Assembly (NCBI RefSeq): GCF_027533845.1
Contig: NZ_JAPZVN010000009.1
Span: 186,001-250,000, forward strand
Reading direction: 5' to 3'
Length of the DNA stretch: 64,000 bases
Source: Streptomyces sp. RPT161
GTDB taxonomy: Bacteria; Actinomycetota; Actinomycetes; Streptomycetales; Streptomycetaceae
Shown: piece after piece, positions 17,334-25,904 of the stretch
Numbering within the stretch: position 1 is the stretch's first letter
Layout of the letters: the number at the start of each line of letters is the position of its first letter
The notes under the pieces: generated by a model
Database searches by the model: none
Seen by the model: the letters and a program-made list of their open reading frames with translations, nothing else
Told to the model about the DNA's origin: nothing
Made by a program: the position numbers and the translations under genes

Positions 17334-19763
17334 TTACGCCGCGTTGCGGGACAGCTCCGCCCAGATGATCTTTCCCTCCGGCGTGTAGCGGGTGCCCCAG
17401 CGGCGGGAGAGCTGGGCGACCAGGAAGAGGCCACGGCCGCCCTCGTCGGTGGTGCGGGCATGGCGCAGTCGCGGCGAGGTGCTGCTGGAGTCGGCCACCT
17501 CGCAGATCAGCGCGGCCTGCCGGATCAACCGCAGTTGTACCGGGCCGGAGGCGTAGCGGATGGCGTTGGTGACCAGTTCGCTGACGATGATCTCGGCGGT
17601 GAACACCAGGTCGTCGAGCCCCCACCCCTCAAGGCACCGGGTCGCCAGGACCCGGGCCTCCGACACCACCGCCGGATCGGACGGCAACTGCCAGGAGGCC
17701 ACATGGTCCGGACCCAGCGCATGGGTACGGGCGATCAGCAGGGCGACGTCGTCATCGGGCGGCCCGGTCAGCAGCGCGTCCAGCACCGCGCCGCAGATCT
17801 CCTCCAGCGGCCGGTCCGTGTCCGAAAGCACCGTGCGCAGCCGGTCGAGCCCCTCCGCCACATCACGCCCGTCGGCCTCCAGCAGGCCGTCGGTGTACAG
17901 GGCCAGCAGGCCGCCCTCGGCGAGTTCGAACTCGGCGCTCTGGAACGGCATTCCGCCCATTCCCAGACGCGGCCCGGGGGGCAGTTCCGGAAAGGTCACG
18001 GTACCGTCCGGTGCCACGATCGCGGGCGGCGGATGGCCCGCCCTGGCCATCGCGCACCTGCGGGTGACCGGATCGTAGACGACGTACAGACAGGTGGCGC
18101 CGACCCCCGGCTCGGCCTGCGCCGCCTCCTCGTCCTCACCGCCGGGCGGCAGCACCAGGTCGTCCAGGTGCGCCAGCAGTTCGTCGGGCGGCAGGTCCAT
18201 GTCCGCCAGGGTGCGCACGGCGGTACGGAAACGTCCCATCGAGGCCGCCGCGCTGATCCCGTGTCCGACCAGGTCACCGACGACCAGGGCGGCCCGGGCA
18301 CCCGACAGCGGGATCACGTCGAACCAGTCACCGCCCACGCCCCCGCTGGCGCCCGCGGGCAGATAGCGCGAGGCGACCTCCAGGGTGGTACGGGTGGTCA
18401 GCTTGTGCGGCAGCAGATCGCGCTGGAGGGCGAGCGCCGTACTGTGTTCACGGGTGAACCGGCGGGCGTTGTCGATGTTCACGGCCGCCCGGGCCACGAC
18501 CTCCTCGGCGAGCAGCAGATCGTCCTGCTCGAAGGGGTCCGGCCGCTGCCAGCGGACGAACGTGGCGACACCCAGCACGTTGCCGCGGGCGCGGATCGGG
18601 ACCAGCATCAGCGACCGCAGCCCGAACGTGCGGAAACTGTCCGACCGGATGATGTCCGCGGCCATCCAGCCGCCGGGCCCGGTGTCCGGCTCGGTCTCCA
18701 GGAAGGACGTGCCGTCCGCCAGGCACCGGGCCCACGGTGAGTCGGGTTCGACGCGGACGGTGTCCCCGGTCGCCGCGGCCGACTCCGGGGTGCCCTCCAG
18801 CACCGACTTCTGCCCGGCCCGACGCAGTTCCCGGATGTCCAGCAGCGGTCCGCCACGTGGGGCGTCGCCGCGCAGCACGGTGTCCAGCAGGTCGACGGCG
18901 ACGAAGTCGGCGAGCCGCGGGACGCCGATCTCGGCCAGCTCCTGCGCCGTACGAGCGACGTCCAGGGTGCTGCCGGTGCGCGCCCCCGCCTCGTTCAGCA
19001 GCGCCAGCCGTTCCCTGGCCCGCCACCGCTCGGTGACGTCAACGACCATGTAGCACACGCCCAGCACCCTGCCGAACGCGTCGTCCAGCCGGAAGAACGA
19101 CGTGGAGTAGGCGTGCTCGCGGTTCGGATCGGCCGGGGTGCGCCCGCGGTACTCGAAGTCGATCGTGGGCTGCCCGGTCTCCAGTACCTGACGCATCTGC
19201 GCCTCGACCTTCTCGGCCTCCAACTCGGGCAGCACCTCGGCGAAGCGCTTGCCCAGCCGCTCCTCGCGGGGGATGCCGCCGGTGCGCTCCAACGCGTCGT
19301 TGAGCCAGACGAACCGCAGGTCAGGGCTCATCACCGCCATGCCCACCGGTGAGCTGGCCAGGAACCGCTCCAGCATCGCCCGGTTGACCTCCCACCACGG
19401 GGTGCGGCCGATGTCGATGGCGGCGAGCAGCCAGCCCCGCGGGGTGTCCAACGGCCAGATCCACAGCCCGAGCCGCAGCGGATGCCCGTCCCGGTGCCGT
19501 ACGTCGACCAGACCCGCCCAGCCCTCCGGCGTCGGCCGTTCCCGCACCGAGGCCAGCACCCGGGCGGCGTCCTCGGCGTTCACCAGCAGTCGTGTGACCG
19601 GTTGGCTGACCACCTCGGCGGACGGATAGCCGAGCACCGCCTCCGCGCTGATACTCCAACTGACGACGAGGCCCTTCGCGTCCACCACTCCGATCGCCAC
19701 GCCCATCAGGTCGAAGGGCGGCACTGCCCCTCCGGGCGTGGTGGTGCGGTCGAAGGCATCCAT
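17334..19763 (-). CDS. Multidomain sensor phosphatase: PAS-PAS-GAF-SpoIIE-HATPase
   Basis: 809 residues: two PAS-type domains (about 15-125 and 125-240), a GAF domain (about 255-425), a SpoIIE PP2C-type Ser/Thr phosphatase domain (about 440-660; GGDWFDVIPL, VGDLVGHGISAA, YTDGLLE with metal-binding Asp residues) and a C-terminal anti-sigma-type histidine-kinase-like ATPase (about 680-805; ELVTNAIRYA and GGRGLFLV). Such proteins both dephosphorylate anti-sigma-factor antagonists and bind their partners, linking stress or redox sensing to sigma-factor control. ATG at 19763 follows GAGGTAG. No separate anti-sigma antagonist gene is nearby. Confidence 0.92.
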   Translation of the reverse strand: MDAFDRTTTPGGAVPPFDLMGVAIGVVDAKGLVVSWSISAEAVLGYPSAEVVSQPVTRLLVNAEDAARVLASVRERPTPEGWAGLVDVRHRDGHPLRLGLWIWPLDTPRGWLLAAIDIGRTPWWEVNRAMLERFLASSPVGMAVMSPDLRFVWLNDALERTGGIPREERLGKRFAEVLPELEAEKVEAQMRQVLETGQPTIDFEYRGRTPADPNREHAYSTSFFRLDDAFGRVLGVCYMVVDVTERWRARERLALLNEAGARTGSTLDVARTAQELAEIGVPRLADFVAVDLLDTVLRGDAPRGGPLLDIRELRRAGQKSVLEGTPESAAATGDTVRVEPDSPWARCLADGTSFLETEPDTGPGGWMAADIIRSDSFRTFGLRSLMLVPIRARGNVLGVATFVRWQRPDPFEQDDLLLAEEVVARAAVNIDNARRFTREHSTALALQRDLLPHKLTTRTTLEVASRYLPAGASGGVGGDWFDVIPLSGARAALVVGDLVGHGISAAASMGRFRTAVRTLADMDLPPDELLAHLDDLVLPPGGEDEEAAQAEPGVGATCLYVVYDPVTRRCAMARAGHPPPAIVAPDGTVTFPELPPGPRLGMGGMPFQSAEFELAEGGLLALYTDGLLEADGRDVAEGLDRLRTVLSDTDRPLEEICGAVLDALLTGPPDDDVALLIARTHALGPDHVASWQLPSDPAVVSEARVLATRCLEGWGLDDLVFTAEIIVSELVTNAIRYASGPVQLRLIRQAALICEVADSSSTSPRLRHARTTDEGGRGLFLVAQLSRRWGTRYTPEGKIIWAELSRNAA

Positions 19764-20038
19764 CGCGCTACCTCGTCCACCCGTTCATGCACGGCGCTCC
19801 CGTTCCCCGGCTTGCTCGCTCCCGACCAGCGAGTGGTCCTCCCAGCATCGCACCAATGCTTCTGCCGGGTCGGCCGAGCGCAGGGGGCCGCGGCCCCACC
19901 GAGCGGGTGGCTTCGCGTTCGCAAACCGCTTTCGCCCGCTCTGCCAGGCCACCTAAGATCACGGCACGGCATCGCGCGTCGGTCACCGGCTGGGTGAGGC
20001 GTGGAGGTGCCCGTGGAGTGCCTTTGGAGGCATTCACC

Positions 20039-20428
20039 GTGTCAGTCGAGTTGAACCACACCATCGTCTTCGCCCGGGACAACCGGGCTTCCGCCGAGTT
20101 CCTGGCGGACATCCTGGGCATGTCGGTCGGAACTCCGTGGGGTCCGTTCGTTCCCGTCGCCACCAGCAACGGCGTCACCTTGGACTTCGCCACCGCCGAC
20201 CCCGAGACGATCACTCCGCAGCATTACGCCTTCCTGGTGTCCGACGAGGAGTTCGACGCCGGCCTCGCCCGGATCCAGCGGGCCGGAATCGCGTACTACG
20301 CCGATCCACGCCTCGAACAGCCGGGGCGGATCAACCACCACCACGGCGGTCGCGGCGTGTACTTCTTCGATCCGGCGGGCCACGGCATGGAACTCATCAC
20401 CCGCCCGTACGGCAGCCACGCGGCATAG
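20039..20428 (+). CDS. VOC-family (glyoxalase/bleomycin-resistance fold) protein
   Basis: 129 residues from GTG at 20039, which has GGAGG 8 bases upstream; longer in-frame starts overlap the divergent gene's promoter region. The vicinal-oxygen-chelate fold is shown by an N-terminal LNHTIVFARD (metal-ligand His in strand 1), HYAFLV mid-protein, GRGVYFFDPAGHGMELIT at the C-terminus with the terminal Glu ligand. Substrate unknown; members include dioxygenases, isomerases and resistance proteins. Confidence 0.85.
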   Translation: MSVELNHTIVFARDNRASAEFLADILGMSVGTPWGPFVPVATSNGVTLDFATADPETITPQHYAFLVSDEEFDAGLARIQRAGIAYYADPRLEQPGRINHHHGGRGVYFFDPAGHGMELITRPYGSHAA

Positions 20429-20554
20429 CCGTTGCCCACACGGTGGAGCGGGGCGCAGCACCCCGCTCCACCTCCCTTGCGCACGGCCCCAGTTGGGCAC
20501 CAGGCCGGCGGAAATCCGGTCGCCCGGCGATCAGCCGGCCGGGAGGATGAGGGG

Positions 20555-21181
20555 ATGCTGAGCACCCTCCTCCCCTTCCTCGGCGCTTGCGTGGTCATCG
20601 CCGCCGTCCCCGGCCCCAGCACTGCGCTGATCATCCGCCACTCGCTGCGCGGCGGGCGGCGGGCCGGATTCGCGACCGTACTCGGCAACGAGACCGGCGT
20701 CTTCCTGTGGGGCGTCGCTGCCGCCCTCGGCCTCACCGCCCTGCTGGCCGCCTCGCAGCTGGCGTACGACGCCATGCGGTACGTCGGAGCCGCGGTACTG
20801 GTCTGGTTCGGCTTCCAGGCCCTGCGCGCCGCCCGACGCCAGGACGTGGGCGACGCGGCGGCCGGGTCCGCCCCGGCCACGCTCTCGGCGTGGCGGGCGT
20901 ACCGCACCGGGGTGTTGGTCAACCTGGCCAACCCCAAGGCGGCGATCTTCGCGATGTCGTTCCTGCCGCAGTTCGTTCCGCACGGCGCGCCCCAACTGCC
21001 CGCCGTGACAGGGCTGGCGATCGTACAGGCGCTGTTCGAGGTGGCCTTCTACGGCATGTACGTCTGGTTCGTCCACCGTATGAAGTCGCTGTTCGACCGG
21101 GCGTCGGTGCGGCGGCGGATGGAGCGGATCTCCGGCGCGGTGCTGCTGGCACTCGGGCTGCGGCTGGCCTTGGAGGGCTGA
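20555..21181 (+). CDS. LysE-family amino acid/metabolite exporter
   Basis: 208 residues, five to six hydrophobic helices. The family signature near the N-terminus is VPGPSTALIIRHSLRGGRRAG, and a second conserved piece is NLANPKAAIFAMSFLPQF at about residues 127-144. These transporters export lysine, homoserine, threonine or other small solutes by proton antiport. The ATG at 20555 follows GGGAGGATGAGGGG. Unlinked functionally to the next gene, which starts 89 bases later. Confidence 0.88.
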   Translation: MLSTLLPFLGACVVIAAVPGPSTALIIRHSLRGGRRAGFATVLGNETGVFLWGVAAALGLTALLAASQLAYDAMRYVGAAVLVWFGFQALRAARRQDVGDAAAGSAPATLSAWRAYRTGVLVNLANPKAAIFAMSFLPQFVPHGAPQLPAVTGLAIVQALFEVAFYGMYVWFVHRMKSLFDRASVRRRMERISGAVLLALGLRLALEG

Positions 21182-21270
21182 CCGGCACGGCGGAAGCCAC
21201 ACCCCGCGGATATGATGAGCCCGGGGTATCCCGGGCTGCGGCCCACGACCCGAAGCACCTCGGAGGGTCC

Positions 21271-22089
21271 ATGACCCGACGCCGTCCCACCCGGTCCGCC
21301 GACGACCTGCTGACCGCGCTCGGGCGGCTGACCGCCCAGGCGCTGGAGCGGGCCGAGCTGCAGAAGGCACGGGTGGACCTGGCCGTCGCGTTGCAGCGCG
21401 AACTGCTTCCGGCCGTGCTGCCGGACGTGCCCGGACTGCGCTCCGCGGCCCGCTACGCCCCCGCCCGGCACGGCCTGGACATCGGCGGTGACTGGTACGA
21501 CGGCTTCTGGCTGCCCGATGGCGCCGTCGGGTTCTCCATCGGCGACGTACAGGGCCATGACGTCGAGGCGGCGGCGTTCATGGGGCAGATCCGCATCGGA
21601 CTGCGCGCGGTGGCCGCCGGGGTCGACGACCCGGGCGAGGTGCTGAGCCGGGCCAACGACCTGCTGCTGTCGATGGGCTGCGGCCTCTTCGCGACCTGTA
21701 GCTTCCTGCGCTTCGATCCGGCCACCGGAGAGCTGGCCGACGCCCGCGCCGGGCACGTCCCCGCGGTGTGGGCCACCGCGGACGGCGGCTGGGGCATCCT
21801 GGAGCCCGCCGGTGGCGTACCGCTGGGCATACTGCCCGGTGAGGCGTATCCAGTCACCACGCGCCGGATGTCGGACACGGAAGTGCTCGTACTCTTCACG
21901 GACGGTGTGGTCGAAGGTCCGTCGTTCTCCATCGAGGCGGGTATCGAGCAGGTGGCGCGGCTGGCCCAGGACGGGGTCGGCGGCGATCCCGGCGAACTGG
22001 CCAGTCAGGTGATCAAGGTGGCCGACCTCACCGGCCACACGGATGACGCCGCGGTCCTGGTGCTCAGCCGTGGGCACGGGGTGACGTAA
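21271..22089 (+). CDS. SpoIIE-type PP2C serine/threonine phosphatase
   Basis: 272 residues from the ATG at 21271 (GGAGGG 5 bases upstream). After a short helical N-terminus the PP2C/SpoIIE domain is complete: ALQRELLP, GGDWYDGFWL, IGDVQGHDVEAA, ARAGHVPAVW and LFTDGVVE plus TDDAAVLVL, supplying the metal-binding aspartates. No PAS, GAF or kinase-like domain is attached, unlike the large phosphatase at 17334-19763. It is followed 50 bases later by a MASE1 membrane protein, so the pair may form a membrane-sensing module. Confidence 0.9.
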   Translation: MTRRRPTRSADDLLTALGRLTAQALERAELQKARVDLAVALQRELLPAVLPDVPGLRSAARYAPARHGLDIGGDWYDGFWLPDGAVGFSIGDVQGHDVEAAAFMGQIRIGLRAVAAGVDDPGEVLSRANDLLLSMGCGLFATCSFLRFDPATGELADARAGHVPAVWATADGGWGILEPAGGVPLGILPGEAYPVTTRRMSDTEVLVLFTDGVVEGPSFSIEAGIEQVARLAQDGVGGDPGELASQVIKVADLTGHTDDAAVLVLSRGHGVT

Positions 22090-22139
22090 CCGCCCCCGCC
22101 GCGCGTGTCACGGGCGACGGCGGCTGACGAGGCTGTCTG

Positions 22140-23132
22140 ATGGCTGCTGTGGTGCGCAACGAGGAAGCCCGGCGGCTCGCGGGGACGGTCCTGCGGATCC
22201 TTGTCGTAGCCGCCGCCTATTTCGTGACCGGCCGGCTCGGTCTGTTGCAGCGAGTCATCGTCGCCGGGGCGGTGGTCACCCCTCTGTGGCCGCCCACCGG
22301 GATCGCGCTGACCGCCCTGCTGCTGATGGGGCCGCGGATCTGGCCGGGCATCACACTGGGCGCAGTGGCGGTCACCTGGTCGATCGGACAGCTGACGCCC
22401 GTTGACGCGGGGATCATGGTGGGGAACACGCTGGCTCCCGTGTGCGCCTTCCTGATGCTCCGGCGGGCCGGGTTCCGGCTCGATCTGAACCGGCTGCGGG
22501 ACGGGGTCGTGCTGGTGTTCCTGGGCGCGCTGACCGGGATGCTGGTCAGCGCGACCGTGGGGGCCGGTTCGCTGGTCGCCTCCCACTTCCTGCCGGCCAG
22601 TCGGTTCTGGGGGGCATGGGCGGCCTGGTGGGCCGGGGACGCGATGGGAGTCCTGGTCGTCACACCGCTGCTGCTCGTCGCCCGTCGGGCGCGCTGGCCC
22701 CGCGACGTGCACGTGTACCGGTGGGCGGAGGCCGCGGCGCTGCTCGCCTGCGCCGCAGTGGTGACGCTGCTGGTGACCACCACCCAGATGTCGCTGCTGT
22801 TCCTGGTCTTTCCCGTGCTCGTCTGGGCGGCACTGCGCTTCCAACTGGCCGGTGCGGCGCCCTGCGTGCTGTTCATGTCCGTGCTGGCGGTGTTGGCGGC
22901 GACCCATCGGACCGGGCCGTTCGCGCACCACGGGCTGTTCGCGGTGATGGTGAACCTCCAGGCGTTCAACGGCTCCGCCGCGCTGACCGCGTTGCTGCTG
23001 GCGGCGCTGATCACCGAGCAGCAGAGCACTCTGCGCAGGATCCAGGAGGCCTGCGAGGAGCTGACCGAGGTCGTCGCCCGGCTCGCACCGGGCGACAACA
23101 CGCGCCGCCAGCGACCCGAGGACCCGCGATAG
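22140..23132 (+). CDS. MASE1-domain integral membrane protein
   Basis: 330 residues with about eight or nine hydrophobic helices and a short C-terminal coiled tail (EQQSTLRRIQEACEELTEVVARL). The order matches the MASE1 sensor domain: VAAAYFVTGRLGLL, GAVVTPLWPPTGIALTALLLMG, WPGITLGA, NTLAPVCAFLMLRR and WWAGDAMGVLVVTPLLL. MASE1 usually precedes a kinase, cyclase or phosphatase output domain in one chain; here the output may be provided by the SpoIIE phosphatase encoded 50 bases upstream. ATG at 22140 follows GAGG. Confidence 0.85.
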   Translation: MAAVVRNEEARRLAGTVLRILVVAAAYFVTGRLGLLQRVIVAGAVVTPLWPPTGIALTALLLMGPRIWPGITLGAVAVTWSIGQLTPVDAGIMVGNTLAPVCAFLMLRRAGFRLDLNRLRDGVVLVFLGALTGMLVSATVGAGSLVASHFLPASRFWGAWAAWWAGDAMGVLVVTPLLLVARRARWPRDVHVYRWAEAAALLACAAVVTLLVTTTQMSLLFLVFPVLVWAALRFQLAGAAPCVLFMSVLAVLAATHRTGPFAHHGLFAVMVNLQAFNGSAALTALLLAALITEQQSTLRRIQEACEELTEVVARLAPGDNTRRQRPEDPR

Positions 23133-23133
23133 C

Positions 23134-23323
23134 GGCTACCGGCAACCGTCCGCGCTGCGGGTGTGCCAGGCCCCGGCCGCTGGCCGGATCGGTCCAGTCA
23201 CTTCGGCCCCGGCGTCCTGCTCGGCGACGAGGGTCTTGTTGGCGCCCGCGTCGCAGTACACCGGAGTAGGTGGGCCTGCCGTCGGCGGGGCACTGCAGGG
23301 TCTGCGTGGGAGGCGGCGGGATC
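23134..23323 (-). pseudogene. Possible frameshifted remnant of a small secreted cysteine-containing protein
   Basis: On the minus strand one frame reads TQTLQCPADGRPTYSG and, after a shift at about 23265, another reads VYCDAGANKTLVAEQD and continues to a TAG at about 23137. Joined, the two give a coherent cysteine-bearing C-terminus. No start or family is recognised and the evidence is only the plausible amino-acid texture. Confidence 0.25.
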
Positions 23324-23866
23324 CTAACGGCCAGCCTTGGTGAACTCCGTGACGAACGCGTCGTCGAACGCCTTCAGATCCGCCGGTTTACGGCTGGTGA
23401 TCAGGACGTTGGGACCGTCCGTGCAGACCCGCACCTCCTCATCGACCCAGTTGCCACCCGCGTTGCGGATGTCGGTCCTGATGCTGGGCCAGGACGTGAG
23501 GGTACGGCCACGTACGACGTCGGCCTCGACCAGCGTCCACGGGCCGTGGCAGATCGCCGCGACCGGTTTCCCCGCCTCGACGAAACCCCTGACGAACGCG
23601 ACGGCCTTGGGGTCCATCCGCAGGAAGTCCGGATTGGCGACGCCACCGGGAAGGACCAGACCGTCGTAGTCCTTCACGGAGGCGTCGGAGACGGTCTGGT
23701 CGACCTTGAAGGTGTCGGCCTTGTCGAGGTGCTTGAAGGCCTGGATTCGCCCGGGCTTCGTGGAGACGAGAGTGGGCGTGCCGCCGCCCTCGTACACCGC
23801 TTCCCATGGATCCGTCAGCTCGATCTGCTCGACGCCTTCGGCGGCCACGAGGAAAGCGACCTTCAT
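23324..23866 (-). CDS. DJ-1/PfpI-family protein (type 1 glutamine amidotransferase fold)
   Basis: 180 residues. It begins MKVAFLVAAEGVEQIELTDP, as PfpI-like proteins do, has YDGLVLPGGVANPDFLR at ~65-81 and the nucleophile elbow AICHGPWTLVE with the conserved Cys near residue 104 followed by His. Members act as glyoxalase III/deglycases or stress proteins of unclear activity. The ATG at 23866 follows GGAAGGGAG. Same strand and 33 bases downstream of the DUF6131 gene, consistent with a small stress operon. Confidence 0.88.
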   Translation of the reverse strand: MKVAFLVAAEGVEQIELTDPWEAVYEGGGTPTLVSTKPGRIQAFKHLDKADTFKVDQTVSDASVKDYDGLVLPGGVANPDFLRMDPKAVAFVRGFVEAGKPVAAICHGPWTLVEADVVRGRTLTSWPSIRTDIRNAGGNWVDEEVRVCTDGPNVLITSRKPADLKAFDDAFVTEFTKAGR

Positions 23867-23899
23867 GGGTTTCGGCTCCCTTCCCAGCGCCGGCAGCGC

Positions 23900-24055
23900 C
23901 TACCAGTAGTGCCGTCGGCCGAACACCGCGTGCCCCAGCGAGCCGAGCAGCCACAGGATCGCGCCGATGACGAGCAGGATGATGCCGATGGTCCACAGAA
24001 TGGCGATCTTCAGCAGGAAGCCGACGATCAGCAGAATGATGCCGAGGACGATCAT
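23900..24055 (-). CDS. DUF6131-type 51-residue membrane protein
   Basis: From the ATG at 24055, with GGAGGACACC immediately upstream, the protein is almost entirely two hydrophobic helices (MIVLGIILLIVGFLLKI and ILWTIGIILLVIGAILWLLG) and ends with a basic aromatic RRHYW tail. This is the pattern of the small actinobacterial DUF6131 family. A longer reading to 24112 adds a cysteine-containing segment without a ribosome site and is less likely. Function unknown. Confidence 0.75.
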   Translation of the reverse strand: MIVLGIILLIVGFLLKIAILWTIGIILLVIGAILWLLGSLGHAVFGRRHYW

Positions 24056-24148
24056 GGTGTCCTCCAGGTCCGCTTTGCACTGACGAGGTGCGCATACCCC
24101 TTTCCGGTACACATAACCGGCCGAAAAAACGCGCCTGACCTGCGACGA

Positions 24149-25003
24149 CTACCGGCCGCCAGCGGCGGTGACGGCGCGGAAGACTCCCCACACCAGATGG
24201 CCGTTTCCACAGGCTCGGATCCACAGCGGAAGGTTCTCCCGCAGCCGGTCCAGATAGTCGGGACTGATGACGTCCGTCAGCTCCTCGGCGTGCTTGCGGA
24301 CCTCCTCGTCGAGCCGGACGTAATGCGTCAGCAGATGCTCGCTCAGGTCCTCGAACTCGACCGGTGAGAATCCCAGTTCGCCAAGTCGCCCGCGGTAGAA
24401 GCCGGGTGTGGCGAACTGCCCCATCGCGAGGCGCTCCGCGAGCGGTGCCAGTTCTTCCGCGGGCGCGTTCTCGGTGGCCATGATGTCCGTGAAGACGAAC
24501 GCGCCACCCGGCTTGAGCAAGCGTGCCGCTTCACTCAGCGTCTTCGCCCGGTCACCGCTGTGGCACAGCGCCTCCTGGGACCACACGACGTCGAAGGACC
24601 GGTCAGGCGCCGGAACGTCGTTGAAGGATCCGGTGATGACCTCGATCAGTCCGTCGAGGCCGCGGGCGGCGTTCGTTTCGCGGTGCCGCTGGTTCTGGGA
24701 CTCGCTGATGTTGACCGCGACGACCCGGCAGCCGAAGTTCGCCGCCAGGTAGCGGTCCGCGCCGCCGTAGCCGGACCCCATGTCCAGCACGCTGCGGCCG
24801 GGCCCCAGCAGGTCGGCCGCCTTCGCCGCCACCCGCTCGACCGTGCGCCGGGAGGCCGCGCGGATCGCCTCGTGCGGCTGCGCGTAGATTCCCGTGTGGA
24901 TGTCCTCGCCACCCCATACCGAGGCGTAGAAAGCGTCGACGTCAGCGCTTTCGTAGTAGCCGCGCGCCGCGGCCGCCGCCTGGACCGTGTTGTGATCATT
25001 CAT
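24149..25003 (-). CDS. Sarcosine/dimethylglycine N-methyltransferase-like SAM enzyme
   Basis: 284 residues from ATG at 25003. The segment YYESADVDAFYASVWGGEDIHTGIY (residues ~16-40) is close to the substrate-binding region of sarcosine/dimethylglycine N-methyltransferases, which make glycine betaine. SAM motif I follows as SVLDMGSGYGGADRYLA, then WSQEALCHSGDRAKTL and LKPGGAFVFTDIM. The normal partner, glycine/sarcosine methyltransferase, is not adjacent. If the assignment is right, the product is an osmoprotectant; a related small-molecule methyltransferase cannot be ruled out. Confidence 0.7.
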   Translation of the reverse strand: MNDHNTVQAAAAARGYYESADVDAFYASVWGGEDIHTGIYAQPHEAIRAASRRTVERVAAKAADLLGPGRSVLDMGSGYGGADRYLAANFGCRVVAVNISESQNQRHRETNAARGLDGLIEVITGSFNDVPAPDRSFDVVWSQEALCHSGDRAKTLSEAARLLKPGGAFVFTDIMATENAPAEELAPLAERLAMGQFATPGFYRGRLGELGFSPVEFEDLSEHLLTHYVRLDEEVRKHAEELTDVISPDYLDRLRENLPLWIRACGNGHLVWGVFRAVTAAGGR

Positions 25004-25129
25004 AGCTGCTGCCTTGACCAGGCGGTCCCACGGCAAACCTCGTAACCGGATCCGGGGTGAGTACCGGACACCCGTGATGGGTCATCAGGCCGGTACGGCA
25101 ACCGGGCCGCCCCCGGGCCCTGCATGGCG

Positions 25130-25182
25130 GAGCGGTTGGCGGTGCGGGGGCGCTCTGCGCTTCCCGCGTCTGCCAACCGCTC
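25130..25182 (-). terminator. Inverted repeat downstream of the YWGGG protein gene
   Basis: GAGCGGTTGGC at 25130-25140 pairs with GCCAACCGCTC at 25172-25182; the 31-base interval can fold partly (GGGGGCGC/GCG). It lies between the stop at 25231 and the next minus-strand gene, as expected for a terminator. Confidence 0.5.
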
Positions 25183-25230
25183 ACCAGCGTTGCTCAGGCC
25201 GGAACGCCTGGGCTGTGACAGTTGCCGTGG

Positions 25231-25566
25231 TCAGTCCCAACCACCGCCCCAGTCGCCTCCGCCCCAGCCCCCGCCCCAGTCATCGCCCCAGTAGCCACCA
25301 CCCCAGCCCCCGCCCCAGTAGCCACCGCCCCAGCCCCCGCCCCAGTAGCCGCCGCCCCAACCGCGGCCATGGTCGAACCCCCGGCCGAAGCCGTGCCCGT
25401 GGCCCCAGCCGTAGCCCCCGTCTCCGCCGCGAACGCTCACGGTGGCGACGTGGGTCGTGTGCGGTGTCGCTGATGCGGTTGCCAGGCCGCCGACGGTCGC
25501 GAACGCACCGGCCGTGAGAACCCCGGTGGCCGCAGCCACGGCGAGGCGCCGTATCGGCTTGCGCAT
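25231..25566 (-). CDS. Secreted Gly/Trp-rich repeat protein (YWGGGWGGG repeats)
   Basis: 111 residues from ATG at 25566, preceded by AAGGAGAG. A signal peptide covers the first ~35 residues (KPIRRLAVAAATGVLTAGAFA), followed by a short linker and then a Gly/His/Trp region consisting of nine-residue units YWGGGWGGG with variants GWGGGDWGG. The repeat is seen directly in the DNA as 27-base units. Such Gly-aromatic low-complexity exported proteins may form aggregates or bind wall polymers, but no function is established. Confidence 0.75.
   Translation of the reverse strand: MRKPIRRLAVAAATGVLTAGAFATVGGLATASATPHTTHVATVSVRGGDGGYGWGHGHGFGRGFDHGRGWGGGYWGGGWGGGYWGGGWGGGYWGDDWGGGWGGGDWGGGWD
25254..25358. 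repeat. 27-bp tandem repeat inside the YWGGG protein gene
   Basis: Consecutive units at 25292-25318 and 25319-25345 differ by one base; a further similar unit lies at 25254-25280 and a diverged one begins at 25346. Unit core is CCCCAGCCCCCGCCCCAGT on the plus strand. It encodes the nine-residue protein repeat. Confidence 0.85.
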
Positions 25567-25904
25567 GGCGCTCTCCTTACCTCTATGGACGCGGCGGGTT
25601 GCCGCTCCTCCACTCCAGGGTGTGCCCACTTCCACGACATCTACAAGCAAATCACCATAAAACTGATATAAATCGGAAAAACCTGACGACCCGCCGCATC
25701 GGTGGCGTCCTCGACTACCGGATCGTCAGCACCGAAATCCCTGGTCAAAGCGTCCGTCCAGACCATCACCGCTGACGTGCACACCGCGACACAGCCCACG
25801 CCCGTCCATCCCCCGGTGACCCACAGCACGCCGTCACTCCTCCGCGTGATCGTCCCTGGACAAGGCACTTGCGCCAGGTCGTACCGGCGTAACCTGCCCG
25901 AACC
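25567..25904. other. Intergenic region, AT-richer near 25640-25690
   Basis: 338 bases between divergent genes. The stretch around 25645-25680 is unusually AT-rich (ATAAAACTGATATAAATC), which fits a promoter region for the minus-strand YWGGG gene. No coding sequence is supported. Confidence 0.4.
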
